From positions 124,001 to 188,000 of the forward strand of contig NZ_BONX01000044.1 of the NCBI RefSeq assembly GCF_016862935.1: DNA of 64,000 nucleotides, in the 5' to 3' direction. The notes below the pieces were generated by a model that made no database searches, was not told where the DNA came from, and worked only from the letters and a program-made list of their open reading frames with translations. Position 1 is the first letter of the stretch, and every line of letters begins with the position of its first letter. The position numbers and the translations under genes are program-made. This DNA is from Plantactinospora mayteni. Its GTDB lineage: Bacteria; Actinomycetota; Actinomycetes; Mycobacteriales; Micromonosporaceae. Of the stretch, positions 53,459-61,694 are shown piece by piece.

Positions 53459-54526
53459 TCAGGGCACCGTCAGGGTGTACTCGGCCGTCCGCACCGCACC
53501 GGCCACCTGGAAGTCGAAGTACATCCGGTAGCGCCCGGAACTCGGCGCGGCGAGCCAGAACTTCACCGCCCCGCCCACCAGCTCGGTCTCCGGGTGGACG
53601 TGCACGTAGCCCAGGTCGCCCTCGCGCAACACCACCAGGTGCCCGTACGCGCCGAGGTAGGGCTCCAGGGCGGTGACCGGGTTGCCGCCGGAGAAGACCC
53701 GGAACAGCAGCGGCGCGCTGGCCCCGACCTGCGGAGTGCCCTCGTAGGTGACGATGAACCCGTCGACCGGCGCCTCCCGGGCTGCCGCCGGCAGCGGTCG
53801 GGGGGCGTAGTCGCCGGCGACCACCAGGTCCACCCCGAGGGTCAGCGGCACCTGCCCGCCGCTGCTGTCGAGCGCGGTGAAGTCGGCGTACGCCCGCCAG
53901 ACGCCCGGGGCGGGCAGGGTCAGCGGCACGCTCCAGGTGCCGTCCATCCCCATCGTCGGATGCAGGTGCTGGTAGCCGCTGAGATCCCGACGGGCCACGA
54001 TCATGTGCAACGGCTTCTCGTGCACCACCGCGTACCCGGTCACCGGCTGGCGGTCCGGGCCGCGTACCTGGAACCGGAAGTCCTCGGCCCGACCGGCGGT
54101 CCGGGTCGTGGCGGTCGGTACCAGGGTGTAGCCGCTCGCGCTGAGGCTCAGGCCGCCCGGCTCGGCACCGCCGGCCGGACCGCCGGCTGCCCCGGTGGGA
54201 TGCTCGTGCGCGCCCGTTCCCGCCGGATGGGTGTGGTCGGTGGCGCTGGGCGCGGCCTGGGCGCCACCGCCGGCCGGCGGAGCGCCGCCGCTGTTCACCC
54301 TGCCGAGGCCGAAGCCGGCGAGCAGGGCCAGCGCCAGGCCACCCACGGTGAGCGCGAGGCGCACGGTGCCCCGGTCCGGCACGGCCGACTCCGCCGGGTC
54401 GCCGGGATCTGCGGGACCGCCGGCCGGCCGGCGGTCCCGGGCAGGATCGGCCGGCGCCCGACGGGCGGCGCCCGACGCCGGCCCGGGCCGGCCGGTCTCC
54501 GGCACCGCCGGCTGCTCACGCGTCAC
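53459..54526 (-). CDS. Membrane-anchored, histidine-rich extracytoplasmic protein
   Basis: The 355-residue protein has a cytosolic Pro/Arg-rich start (about 55 residues), one membrane helix (about 58-76), a His/Gly-rich linker (ATDHTHPAGTGAHEHP) and an outer region of beta-rich domains with the motifs YQHLHPTMG and YVHVHPETELV. Both motifs occur in proteins linked to metal handling or copper-related genes in actinomycetes, so a metal-binding role is possible. No metal genes are adjacent. It is convergent with the HTH gene. Confidence 0.7.
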   Translation of the reverse strand: MTREQPAVPETGRPGPASGAARRAPADPARDRRPAGGPADPGDPAESAVPDRGTVRLALTVGGLALALLAGFGLGRVNSGGAPPAGGGAQAAPSATDHTHPAGTGAHEHPTGAAGGPAGGAEPGGLSLSASGYTLVPTATTRTAGRAEDFRFQVRGPDRQPVTGYAVVHEKPLHMIVARRDLSGYQHLHPTMGMDGTWSVPLTLPAPGVWRAYADFTALDSSGGQVPLTLGVDLVVAGDYAPRPLPAAAREAPVDGFIVTYEGTPQVGASAPLLFRVFSGGNPVTALEPYLGAYGHLVVLREGDLGYVHVHPETELVGGAVKFWLAAPSSGRYRMYFDFQVAGAVRTAEYTLTVP

Positions 54527-54684
54527 GACCGGAGGTTACCGTCCCGGTCCGGCGGCACCGCGAGGCCGGTCACCGACGGTGGTCGCGGTGTGGTCGCGGG
54601 GCGGGCGAAGGTGCCGGACGGACCTCCGGGAAGCGACTCACCGACGATCTCCGGAGAGCAACATCCATCACGGTACGGATCTGA

Positions 54685-55698
54685 ATGGCTTCGATGCGTG
54701 GCCTCCGGTCGGCATCGATCGTTGGACAGATCGTGCCGACCACCGCATTGCCACGTCGCGCCGCAGCCCTCGCCGCCGGGATGACCGTGGCGCTGTCGCT
54801 CGCCCCCGCGCCGGGCCGGGCAGCCCCGGTCAGCGATCCCGCCGAGCGGATCGCCGGCGCGGCGGAGCAGTTGGAGATCGTCGTCGAGCAGTACAACGAC
54901 CTGCGCGAGGCGTTGCGGGAGACCCGGGCGAGCAGCGCGGCCATCCAGGCCGAGATGGGGCCGCTGGAGCGCGGGATCGAGGAGCGCCGTACCGAGGTCA
55001 GCCTGATCGCCGCCCGGGCGTACCGGACCGGCGACACCCACGCGCTGGGGATGCTGGGCAGCCTGCTCGGCGCCGCCACCCCGGAGAACCTGCTGGATCC
55101 GCTGATCCTGCTCGACCGGCTGAGCCGGGAGCAGCACCGGGTGATCGGCGCGCTGACCGAGGCGCACGACCGGCTGGCCGAGGCCCGGCGCACCGTCGAG
55201 GCGCTGGCCGCCCGGCAGCGCGGCCAGGAGCGGCGGCTCGCCGCGCGGAAGCTGGCGATCGAGACCGAGTTGGCCCGGCTCGCCCGACTGCCCGGGCCCG
55301 CCGAGCCGCCGGCCGGGGCGGTACCCCGGCTGCCCGAGTCGCCGCCGAGCGGGGCCGCCGGCAAGGCCGTCCGGTTCGCGTACGCCCAGCTCGGCAAGCC
55401 GTACCGGTGGGCCGGGGCCGGCCCGGACGGGTACGACTGCTCCGGGCTCACCTCGGCGGCCTGGGCGGCTGCCGGCGTACGGCTGCCCCACAACGCGGCT
55501 CGGCAGTACCGGGCGGTGACCCGGATCAGCAGTGCTGCTCGGCAACCCGGTGATCTGGTCTTCTACTACCGCGATCTGCACCACGTCGCGATGTACGTCG
55601 GCGGCGGGAAGATCATCCATGCGCCGCGTACCGGCACCCGGATCCGGATCGACCGGGTCGACCACCAGCAGATCGTCGGTTACGGCCGACCCGGCTGA
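54685..55698 (+). CDS. NlpC/P60 family cell-wall hydrolase
   Basis: The 337-residue secreted protein has a signal peptide (core ALAAGMTVALSLAPAPG), a coiled-coil region (about residues 55-210) with heptad-like ELEIVVEQYNDLREAL, and an NlpC/P60 catalytic domain with the cysteine in YDCSGLTSAAW, the histidine in HHVAMYVG and a third polar residue after it (KIIHAPRTG). Such enzymes cut peptide bonds of peptidoglycan stems and act in cell separation. Start ATG 54685; an in-frame ATG at 54694 is also possible. No riboswitch is evident upstream. Confidence 0.93.
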   Translation: MASMRGLRSASIVGQIVPTTALPRRAAALAAGMTVALSLAPAPGRAAPVSDPAERIAGAAEQLEIVVEQYNDLREALRETRASSAAIQAEMGPLERGIEERRTEVSLIAARAYRTGDTHALGMLGSLLGAATPENLLDPLILLDRLSREQHRVIGALTEAHDRLAEARRTVEALAARQRGQERRLAARKLAIETELARLARLPGPAEPPAGAVPRLPESPPSGAAGKAVRFAYAQLGKPYRWAGAGPDGYDCSGLTSAAWAAAGVRLPHNAARQYRAVTRISSAARQPGDLVFYYRDLHHVAMYVGGGKIIHAPRTGTRIRIDRVDHQQIVGYGRPG

Positions 55699-55763
55699 GC
55701 CCCCGGCCCGGCACTCCCGCTGGCCGCTCACCGCCGACCGGTGACTGGCGATGGCGGATCGGG

Positions 55764-58037
55764 TCAACCGGCGACGGCGAGCGCGAACGGGAGCACGCCC
55801 GGGGCACCGGCCTGGCGCAGCAGCCGGGCGACGACCGTCATGGTCCAGCCCGAGTCGACGAGATCGTCGACCAGCAGGACCGGACCGGTCAGCCCGGCCA
55901 ACGCCCCGACCAGCGGTTCCGGCAGCTCGAAGGTGCCGTGCAGCGTGCGTACCCGCTGGGCGCTGTTGCCCCGCGCACCGGCACCGGCCGCCGCGCCGAC
56001 CCGGGGCGGCACCTCGCCGAGCAGCGGCAGCCGACCGACCCGGGCGATCCGGTCGGCCAGCCCGTGTACCAGCCGGGGCCGCCGCCGCGACCCGACGGCG
56101 AGTACGCCGACCGGCCGGGCCGGCCACGGATCGTCGCCGTGTGCCCACGCCTTCAGCACCTCGACCACGGCGGTCGCCACGTCCTCCGGCACCTCCGCGT
56201 CCGGCGCCTCCGGCCCGGTCAACGCGCGCAGCCGGCCGCCCCAGCCGAGGTCGGAGAGCCGCCCGACAGCCCGCCCCGGGTACGCCTGCTCGGCCGGCCC
56301 GATCCTGCCGCGCAGCGGTACGCCGACCGCCTCCAGCCCGGTCGGCCAGAGCTTCTTCGCCGGGATCTCCACCCCGGGGCGGCCGAGGAACGCCTGCGCG
56401 GCGGCGAGCGCCGGCACCGACACGGCGGCGTCGAACCGGGCCCCGGTGCAGCGGTCGCAGCGCCCGCAGGCGGTGGCGGCCGGATCGTCCAGGCAGCGGC
56501 GGAGGAACTCCATCCGGCAGCCGCCGGTCGCGGCGTACTCCCGCATCGCCTGCTGCTCGGCGGTACGGGCCTCGGCCACCCGGCGCAGCCGGGCCGCGTC
56601 GTAGTGCCACGGCTCGGCGGTGGCCAGCCAGCCGCCCCGGACCCGGCGTACCGCGCCGTCGACGTCGAGCACCTTGAGCATCAGCTCCAGCCGGGTCCGG
56701 CGCAGGTCGACGATCGGCTCCAGGGCCGGTGTGGAGAGTGGACGGTCCGGGTGCAGCGCGCCGAGGACGGCCCGGACCTGCTCCTCCGGTGGAAAGGCCA
56801 GCGAGGCGAAGTAGCGCCAGATCGCCTGGTCCTCGACACCGGGCAGCAGCAGCACCTCGGCCGCGCCGACCGCCCGACCGGCCCGGCCGACCTGTTGGTA
56901 GTAGGCGATCGGCGACGGCGGCGCACCCAGGTGCAGCACGAAACCCAGGTCCGGCTTGTCGAATCCCATCCCCAGCGCCGAGGTGGCGACCAGCGCCTTG
57001 AGCTTGTTGTCCAGCAGGTCCTGCTCGGCGGCACGGCGGTCGGCGTCGTCGGCCTGGCCGGTGTACGAGGCGACCGGGTAGCCCCGGGCGCGCAGGAACT
57101 CGGCGGTCTCGCCGGCCGCCGCCACGGTGAGGGTGTAGATGATCCCCGAGCCGGGCAGCCGGTCGAGCTGGTCGGCCAGCCAGCCGAGCCGGTGTGCCGG
57201 GCTCGGCAGATCGAGTACGGCCAGCCGCAGCGACTCCCGATCGAGCGGCCCGCGCAGCACCAGTGCGTCGCCGAGCTGCTCGGCCACGTCGTCGGTGACC
57301 CGGCTGTTGGCGGTGGCGGTGGTGGCCAGTACCGGCGTACCGGCCGGCAGCCCGGCCAGGAAGGTACGCAGCCGCCGGTAGTCGGGACGGAAGTCGTGCC
57401 CCCAGTCGGAGACGCAGTGCGCCTCGTCCACCACCAGCAGTCCGGTGGTGGCGGCGAGCCGGGGCAGTACGCCGTCCCGGAAGTCGGGGTTGTTCAACCG
57501 TTCCGGGCTGATCAGCAGTACGTCGACCGTGCCGGCCTCGATCTCGGCGACGATCTCGTCCCACTCGTCGAGGTTCGCCGAGTTGATGGTGCGGGCCCGG
57601 ATCCCGGCCCGGGCCGCCGCCTCCACCTGGTTGCGCATCAGCGCCAGCAGCGGCGACACGATCACGGTCGGCCCGGCCTGCCCCTGCCCCGCCCCGGCCT
57701 CGGCCGGCTGTCGCAGCGGTTCCACCGGCTGTCGCAGCAGCGCGGTGGCGACGAAGTAGACGGCGGACTTGCCCCAGCCGGTCCGCTGTACGCAGAGCAC
57801 CCGGCGCCGGTCCACCACCAGTGCCTCGATGGCCCGCCACTGGTCGTCCCGGAGCCGGGCGTGCTCGCCGGCCAACCGGCGCAGTACGGCCTCGGCCCGC
57901 TCGCGTACCGACCTCGGCTCCGCGCCGACCGGTCCCCGGTCGTCGGGCTGCCCGCCGGGCAGCCGGGTGACCAGCTCGGTCGGGGTGTCCCCGGCCGAGG
58001 TCGGTTCGGGATCGTCGGGCCTCCGGTTTCCGTCCAT
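55764..58037 (-). CDS. RecQ-family DNA helicase fused to a phosphoribosyltransferase domain
   Basis: Residues 60-430 are a RecQ helicase core: Walker A QRTGWGKS (84-91), DEAH in VVDEAHCVSDWGHDFRPDY (204-207), and the later VGRAGRAVGAA. A zinc-binding segment (about 505-531: GGCRMEFLRRC, then CGRCDRC) follows. The last 120 residues (about 639-757) are a type I phosphoribosyltransferase-like domain with the PRPP loop VLLVDDLVDSGWT (about 719-731). No HRDC domain is seen. RecQ unwinds G-quadruplexes and recombination intermediates. The function of the fusion is unknown. A G-rich repeat lies immediately upstream of the gene. Confidence 0.93.
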   Translation of the reverse strand: MDGNRRPDDPEPTSAGDTPTELVTRLPGGQPDDRGPVGAEPRSVRERAEAVLRRLAGEHARLRDDQWRAIEALVVDRRRVLCVQRTGWGKSAVYFVATALLRQPVEPLRQPAEAGAGQGQAGPTVIVSPLLALMRNQVEAAARAGIRARTINSANLDEWDEIVAEIEAGTVDVLLISPERLNNPDFRDGVLPRLAATTGLLVVDEAHCVSDWGHDFRPDYRRLRTFLAGLPAGTPVLATTATANSRVTDDVAEQLGDALVLRGPLDRESLRLAVLDLPSPAHRLGWLADQLDRLPGSGIIYTLTVAAAGETAEFLRARGYPVASYTGQADDADRRAAEQDLLDNKLKALVATSALGMGFDKPDLGFVLHLGAPPSPIAYYQQVGRAGRAVGAAEVLLLPGVEDQAIWRYFASLAFPPEEQVRAVLGALHPDRPLSTPALEPIVDLRRTRLELMLKVLDVDGAVRRVRGGWLATAEPWHYDAARLRRVAEARTAEQQAMREYAATGGCRMEFLRRCLDDPAATACGRCDRCTGARFDAAVSVPALAAAQAFLGRPGVEIPAKKLWPTGLEAVGVPLRGRIGPAEQAYPGRAVGRLSDLGWGGRLRALTGPEAPDAEVPEDVATAVVEVLKAWAHGDDPWPARPVGVLAVGSRRRPRLVHGLADRIARVGRLPLLGEVPPRVGAAAGAGARGNSAQRVRTLHGTFELPEPLVGALAGLTGPVLLVDDLVDSGWTMTVVARLLRQAGAPGVLPFALAVAG

Positions 58038-58150
58038 CCGGCCTTTCTACCAGGGCGGCCCGACGGGGTCCCGCGGACCGTTACCGGGGTGAGGCGCGAC
58101 CCGCCGACCGCCTCGCCGCCCGCCACGCTGACCCGGCGGAGTCGCGCCGC

Positions 58151-58280
58151 GCCGGGTCGGGCCGGGTCAGGTCGGGCCGGGTCGGGCCGGGCCGGGTCGG
58201 GCCGGGTCGGGCCGGGTCGGGTCGGGTCGGGCCGGGTCGGGTCGGGTCGGGTCGGGCCGGGCCGGGTCGGGTCGGGTCGG
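58151..58280. repeat. 26-unit pentanucleotide array with G-quadruplex potential
   Basis: Twenty-six consecutive five-base units of the form GTCGG or GCCGG (one unit is GTCAG) fill 58151-58280 with no gap. Joined, they give about 24 GGG tracts spaced by two bases on the plus strand. The array ends exactly at the TGA of the minus-strand TetR gene (58281-58283) and begins 114 bases upstream of the RecQ start. Confidence 0.95.
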
Positions 58281-58859
58281 TCAGCCAGGCTGCCCGCCGG
58301 GTTCCGGCTCCGCACAGGGGTCCTCGAACGAGTCGGCGATCTCGGCCATCCACGGTTCGGGTGGTACCGCGCCGGGCCCGAGCACCTGCATCGAGGTGAG
58401 TACGGTGAGCAGCATCCCGGTGGCCAGGAAGTCCCGGGCCTCGGTGGCGTCCACTCCGGTCAGCTCCCGGACCAGCCGGTAGATCCGGCCGAAGCAGGTG
58501 CGTACGGCGCTGCCGATCACCGGGTCGGAGCTGGCCGCGAAGCCGTGCAGCAGCAGGGCGAGCAGGTCCCGTTCGGCCAGCAGTTCGTCGTACGCCTCGC
58601 CGAGGGTCTCCAGGTCGGCCGAGCGCTCGGCGGCATCCCGGAACACCTGCTCGATCCGGGTGGCGGCGTGCTCGACCGCGGCGATGAAGAGCCGTTGCTT
58701 GGAGCCGAAGAGCCGGATGACGTACGGCTGGGAGACACCGGCCAGTCGGGCCACGTCGTCGGTGGAGGTGCCGGCGTACCCGGAGACGGCGAACGCCTGC
58801 ACGGCGGCGCCGGTGAGTTGCTCACCGCGCTCGGCGGCGGTCAGCCGGGTCCTGGTCAT
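58281..58859 (-). CDS. TetR family repressor of the divergent MFS exporter
   Basis: The 192-residue protein starts at ATG 58859 (GGAGG six bases upstream) rather than the upstream 58919. It has the TetR helix-turn-helix (TSTDDVARLAGVSQPYVIRLFGSKQRL) and a variable ligand domain. Two inverted repeats in the intergenic region (58920-58935 and 58953-58968) are the expected operators, so it probably represses the exporter and itself. The stop codon lies next to the pentanucleotide array. Confidence 0.93.
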   Translation of the reverse strand: MTRTRLTAAERGEQLTGAAVQAFAVSGYAGTSTDDVARLAGVSQPYVIRLFGSKQRLFIAAVEHAATRIEQVFRDAAERSADLETLGEAYDELLAERDLLALLLHGFAASSDPVIGSAVRTCFGRIYRLVRELTGVDATEARDFLATGMLLTVLTSMQVLGPGAVPPEPWMAEIADSFEDPCAEPEPGGQPG

Positions 58860-58912
58860 CGTCGCCCTCCGTCCGTCCTCCGCACGTCGGGCGCTCCTCC
58901 GTGGGCGGGACG

Positions 58913-58941
58913 TTGACATGTTATCAGTCGATAACTACTTT
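58913..58941 (+). promoter_or_regulatory. Promoter of the MFS gene with operator in the spacer
   Basis: TTGACA (58913-58918, a perfect -35 hexamer) and TACTTT (58936-58941) are separated by 17 bases, and those bases include the whole operator at 58920-58935. A TetR dimer there would cover the promoter. The -10 hexamer is weak, as in many actinomycete promoters. Confidence 0.65.
58920..58935. promoter_or_regulatory. TetR operator O1
   Basis: GTTATCAGTCGATAAC is a perfect 6+6 inverted repeat with a four-base centre, located between the TetR gene and the MFS gene and inside the promoter spacer. Confidence 0.75.
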
Positions 58942-58952
58942 GGGGGAGGCTA

Positions 58953-58968
58953 GTTATCAGTGAATAAC
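58953..58968. promoter_or_regulatory. TetR operator O2
   Basis: GTTATCAGTGAATAAC differs from O1 at two positions and lies 33 bases downstream, three helical turns, so two dimers could bind on the same face of the DNA. It ends 16 bases before the MFS start. Confidence 0.75.
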
Positions 58969-58983
58969 AACTAAGGAGTGATC

Positions 58984-60399
58984 ATGACCAGCGCACCCGT
59001 CCTCGGTGCTGCGCCGCCCGCGCCGGGACGCCCCGCCGGGTCGGTCGCCCGCCCGCTGGCCGCCGTACTCGCGGCGGTCGGCGTACCGATGTTCATGGTC
59101 ACCCTGGACAACCTCGTGGTGACGACGGCGCTGCCGGTGATCCGGACCGAACTCGGCGCCTCCCTGACCGACCTGCAATGGTTCGTCAACGCCTACACGC
59201 TGCCCTTCGCCGCGCTGCTGCTCACCGCCGCCGCACTCGGCGACCGGATCGGCCGGCGGCGGCTCTTCCTCGCCGGCATCGCGCTGTTCACCGTCGCCTC
59301 GGCAGCCTGCGCACTCGCCACCGAACCCTGGATGCTCACCGCCGCCCGGGCGGTACAGGGCACCGCCGGCGCGGCCGTGATGCCGCTCTCGCTCACCCTG
59401 CTCGCCACCGCCGTCCCCGACCGGCTCCGCGACGCCGCCATCGGAATCTGGGGCGGGATCAGCGGTCTCGGCGTCGCGGTCGGCCCGGTGGTCGGCGGCG
59501 CGGTGGTCGAGGGACTCGACTGGACCTGGATCTTCTGGCTGAACGTACCGGTCGGGCTGCTCGCCCTGCTGCTGGCCGCGACCGTGCTGCGGGAGTCGCA
59601 CGGCCCGGCGGCCCGGCTGGACCCGGTCGGACTGGTCCTCTCCACCACCGCCGTACTCGCGCTGGTCTGGGGAGTCGTGCACGGGCAGGACCACGGCTGG
59701 ACCTCCGCCCGGGTCCTGGCCGCCCTGATCGGCGGCGGCGTACTGCTCGGCGCGTTCCTCGGCTGGGAGACCCGTACCCCGGTGCCGATGCTCCCGCTGC
59801 GCCTCTTCCGGTCCCGGAGCTTCAGCGTGGTGAACATGGTGGCGTTCACCTTCTCGGTCGGCGTCTTCGGCTCGGTCTTCCTACTCGCCCAGTTCTTCCA
59901 GGTGGCCCAGGGGCACAGCCCGCTCGACGCCGGAATCCGGACGATGCCGTGGACCATGGCGCCGATGGTGGTCGCCCCGCTGGCCGGGCTGCTGGTGGGC
60001 CGGCTCGGCGTGCGTACCCTGGTCGTCGCCGGGCAGGCGATGCTGGCCGTCGCACTGGGCTGGCTCGCCCTGGTCAGCACCGCCGACGTCGACTACGCGG
60101 TACTGGCCGTCCCGCTGGCGTTGGCCGGGGTCGGCATGGGCCTGACCTTCGCGCCGTTGAGCACCGCCACCATGGCCAGCGTGCCCGCGGAGTCCCGTGG
60201 GGTCGCCTCCGGCACCAACAACAGCATCCGGGAACTCGGGGTCGCCGTCGGGGTGGCCGTACTGGCCTCGGTCTTCGCCGCCAACGGCGACTACACCAGC
60301 CGTGCGTCCTTCGTGGACGGTCTCGGCCCGGCCGTACTCGTCGGCGCGGCCGTGGTCGCCGCCGGCGCCCTCATCGCCCTCCGCCTCCCCCGCCGCTGA
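58984..60399 (+). CDS. DHA2-type MFS drug exporter
   Basis: The 471-residue protein has 14 predicted membrane helices. Motif C-like GVAVGPVVGGAVVEGLDWTWIFWLNVP is present, as is the early D-bearing helix MVTLDNLVVTTALPVI and the GDRIGRRR loop between helices 2 and 3. This is the DHA2 class that exports antibiotics and dyes with protons. ATG 58984 has AAGGAG five bases upstream. Control by the divergent TetR protein is well supported by two operators. Confidence 0.93.
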   Translation: MTSAPVLGAAPPAPGRPAGSVARPLAAVLAAVGVPMFMVTLDNLVVTTALPVIRTELGASLTDLQWFVNAYTLPFAALLLTAAALGDRIGRRRLFLAGIALFTVASAACALATEPWMLTAARAVQGTAGAAVMPLSLTLLATAVPDRLRDAAIGIWGGISGLGVAVGPVVGGAVVEGLDWTWIFWLNVPVGLLALLLAATVLRESHGPAARLDPVGLVLSTTAVLALVWGVVHGQDHGWTSARVLAALIGGGVLLGAFLGWETRTPVPMLPLRLFRSRSFSVVNMVAFTFSVGVFGSVFLLAQFFQVAQGHSPLDAGIRTMPWTMAPMVVAPLAGLLVGRLGVRTLVVAGQAMLAVALGWLALVSTADVDYAVLAVPLALAGVGMGLTFAPLSTATMASVPAESRGVASGTNNSIRELGVAVGVAVLASVFAANGDYTSRASFVDGLGPAVLVGAAVVAAGALIALRLPRR

Positions 60400-60449
60400 C
60401 CCGCCGCCTTTCGGCCCGGCCCGCCCGCGAGCGGGCCCGCCGGGGGCGC

Positions 60450-60507
60450 GACAGGTTCGTGTTCTTCTGCTACCCCTCTGGGGGTAGTGGGAGCACACGA
60501 ACCTGTC
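60450..60507. terminator. 58-base nested palindrome between convergent genes
   Basis: GACAGGTTCGTGT (60450-60462) pairs with ACACGAACCTGTC (60495-60507), and inside it CTACCCC (60470-60476) pairs with GGGGTAG (60481-60487). It separates the MFS gene from the liv operon, so it could stop both. The outer 13 bases are perfect; the middle matches at most positions. Confidence 0.75.
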
Positions 60508-60510
60508 CGG

Positions 60511-61680
60511 CTACCCGCCGGCCGGAGGGCGGCGGGTGGGGTGGGTGGGGCGGAGGAGGGAGCGGAGGAGGGGGCGGAGGGGGGTTAGGCGGGTGGAGAG
60601 GCTGGCCAGGCCGCCGGGGAAGAAGTAGACCGCCAGGATGAAGACCGTGCCGAGTACGAAGAGCGGCTGGGAGAGCGGTCCGCTCAGCACCCCGGGCAGC
60701 GAGTCCACCGCCGACGAGGTGCCGAACGCGGTCAGCCGGTGGTCCAGGTACATGTAGAGCATGCCGCCGAGCACCGGGCCCCAGCGGGTACCCGGGCCGC
60801 CCAGCACCACCATGACCAGCAGCGAGAGGGTCAGCTCGGAGGAGGTCACGTGCGGCGAGGCGCCGCCGACCAGCAGGCAGTAGATCGACCCACCGGCGGT
60901 GGCGAGCCCGCCGGCCAGGGTGAACGCGAGCAGCTTGAACCGGTACGGGTCGAGCCCGAGTACCCCGATCCGCCGCTCGTCGTCGCGCAGCCCGGCGAGT
61001 ACCCGACCGGTGGGCGAGCCGGCCACCCGGTGCACCACGAAGACGACCAGGGCGAGGTACGCCAGCGCCAGCCAGTACAGGTTGACGGTGTTGCCCACCC
61101 CGACCAGCATCGCCGGCAGCCCCGACACGTCCAGCGACAGTCCCTCCTCGCCACCGGTGAGCCCGCCGAAGTCCCGGGCCACCAGGATCGCGCCGACCTG
61201 GGCGAACGCCAGGGTCACCATGGCGAACGCGATCCCGGCGGTACGCAGTGCGATCGCCCCGAGCAGCCCGGCCAGGATGGTGCCACCGACCAGGGTCAGC
61301 AGCGCCGCCTGCCACAGCGGCAGCCCGGCCTTGGTGACCAGGATGTCGGTGCCGTAGACGCCGGCCGCGAAATAGAGCGCGTGCCCGAAGGAGAGCATGC
61401 CGGTCCGGCCGAACAGCAGGTCGTAGCCGGCGGCCAGACCACCGAAGACCAGACAGATGGCGAGCAGTTGCAGCGTCCCCGGCCCGTTGAGCGGCCCGTC
61501 GAAGACCCCCGGTACGGAGACCGTCGAGTAGGGCAGCACCGCGAAGACCAGCAGTACCAGCAGTGGTGACCAGGCCCGCAGGGCCGACCGCCAGTTCCGG
61601 CGGGGTGCCGGCGCGGAACTGGCGGTCGGCGGTACGGCGGGCGGGTTGGCCGCCGCCGCTGTCTTCACCCCGGTCGTCAT
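60511..61680 (-). CDS. livM: Branched-chain amino acid type ABC transporter permease (LivM)
   Basis: The 389-residue protein has about nine membrane helices and family motifs LFGRTGMLSFGHALYFAAGVYG, ALRTAGIAFAMVTLAFAQ and AGSPTGRVLAGLRDDERRIGVLGLDPYRFKLLAF. ATG 61680 has GGGAG five bases upstream; an N-terminal Ala/Pro-rich stretch precedes helix 1. The C-terminus is an Arg/Pro tail. Substrate may be a branched-chain amino acid, urea or another amide; the binding protein is not in view. Confidence 0.92.
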   Translation of the reverse strand: MTTGVKTAAAANPPAVPPTASSAPAPRRNWRSALRAWSPLLVLLVFAVLPYSTVSVPGVFDGPLNGPGTLQLLAICLVFGGLAAGYDLLFGRTGMLSFGHALYFAAGVYGTDILVTKAGLPLWQAALLTLVGGTILAGLLGAIALRTAGIAFAMVTLAFAQVGAILVARDFGGLTGGEEGLSLDVSGLPAMLVGVGNTVNLYWLALAYLALVVFVVHRVAGSPTGRVLAGLRDDERRIGVLGLDPYRFKLLAFTLAGGLATAGGSIYCLLVGGASPHVTSSELTLSLLVMVVLGGPGTRWGPVLGGMLYMYLDHRLTAFGTSSAVDSLPGVLSGPLSQPLFVLGTVFILAVYFFPGGLASLSTRLTPLRPLLRSLLRPTHPTRRPPAGG

Positions 61681-61694
61681 CTCGGCTCCCTTGG

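Noticed and set aside
54540-54684. Possible cyclic di-AMP (ydaO-type) riboswitch before the NlpC/P60 gene
   Set aside because: Such riboswitches are common before actinomycete cell-wall hydrolases, but the conserved cores are not visible here.
58081-58353. Minus-strand frames reading TRPDPTRPGP
   Set aside because: They are translations of the pentanucleotide array and overlap the end of the TetR gene; no ribosome site or conserved domain supports them.
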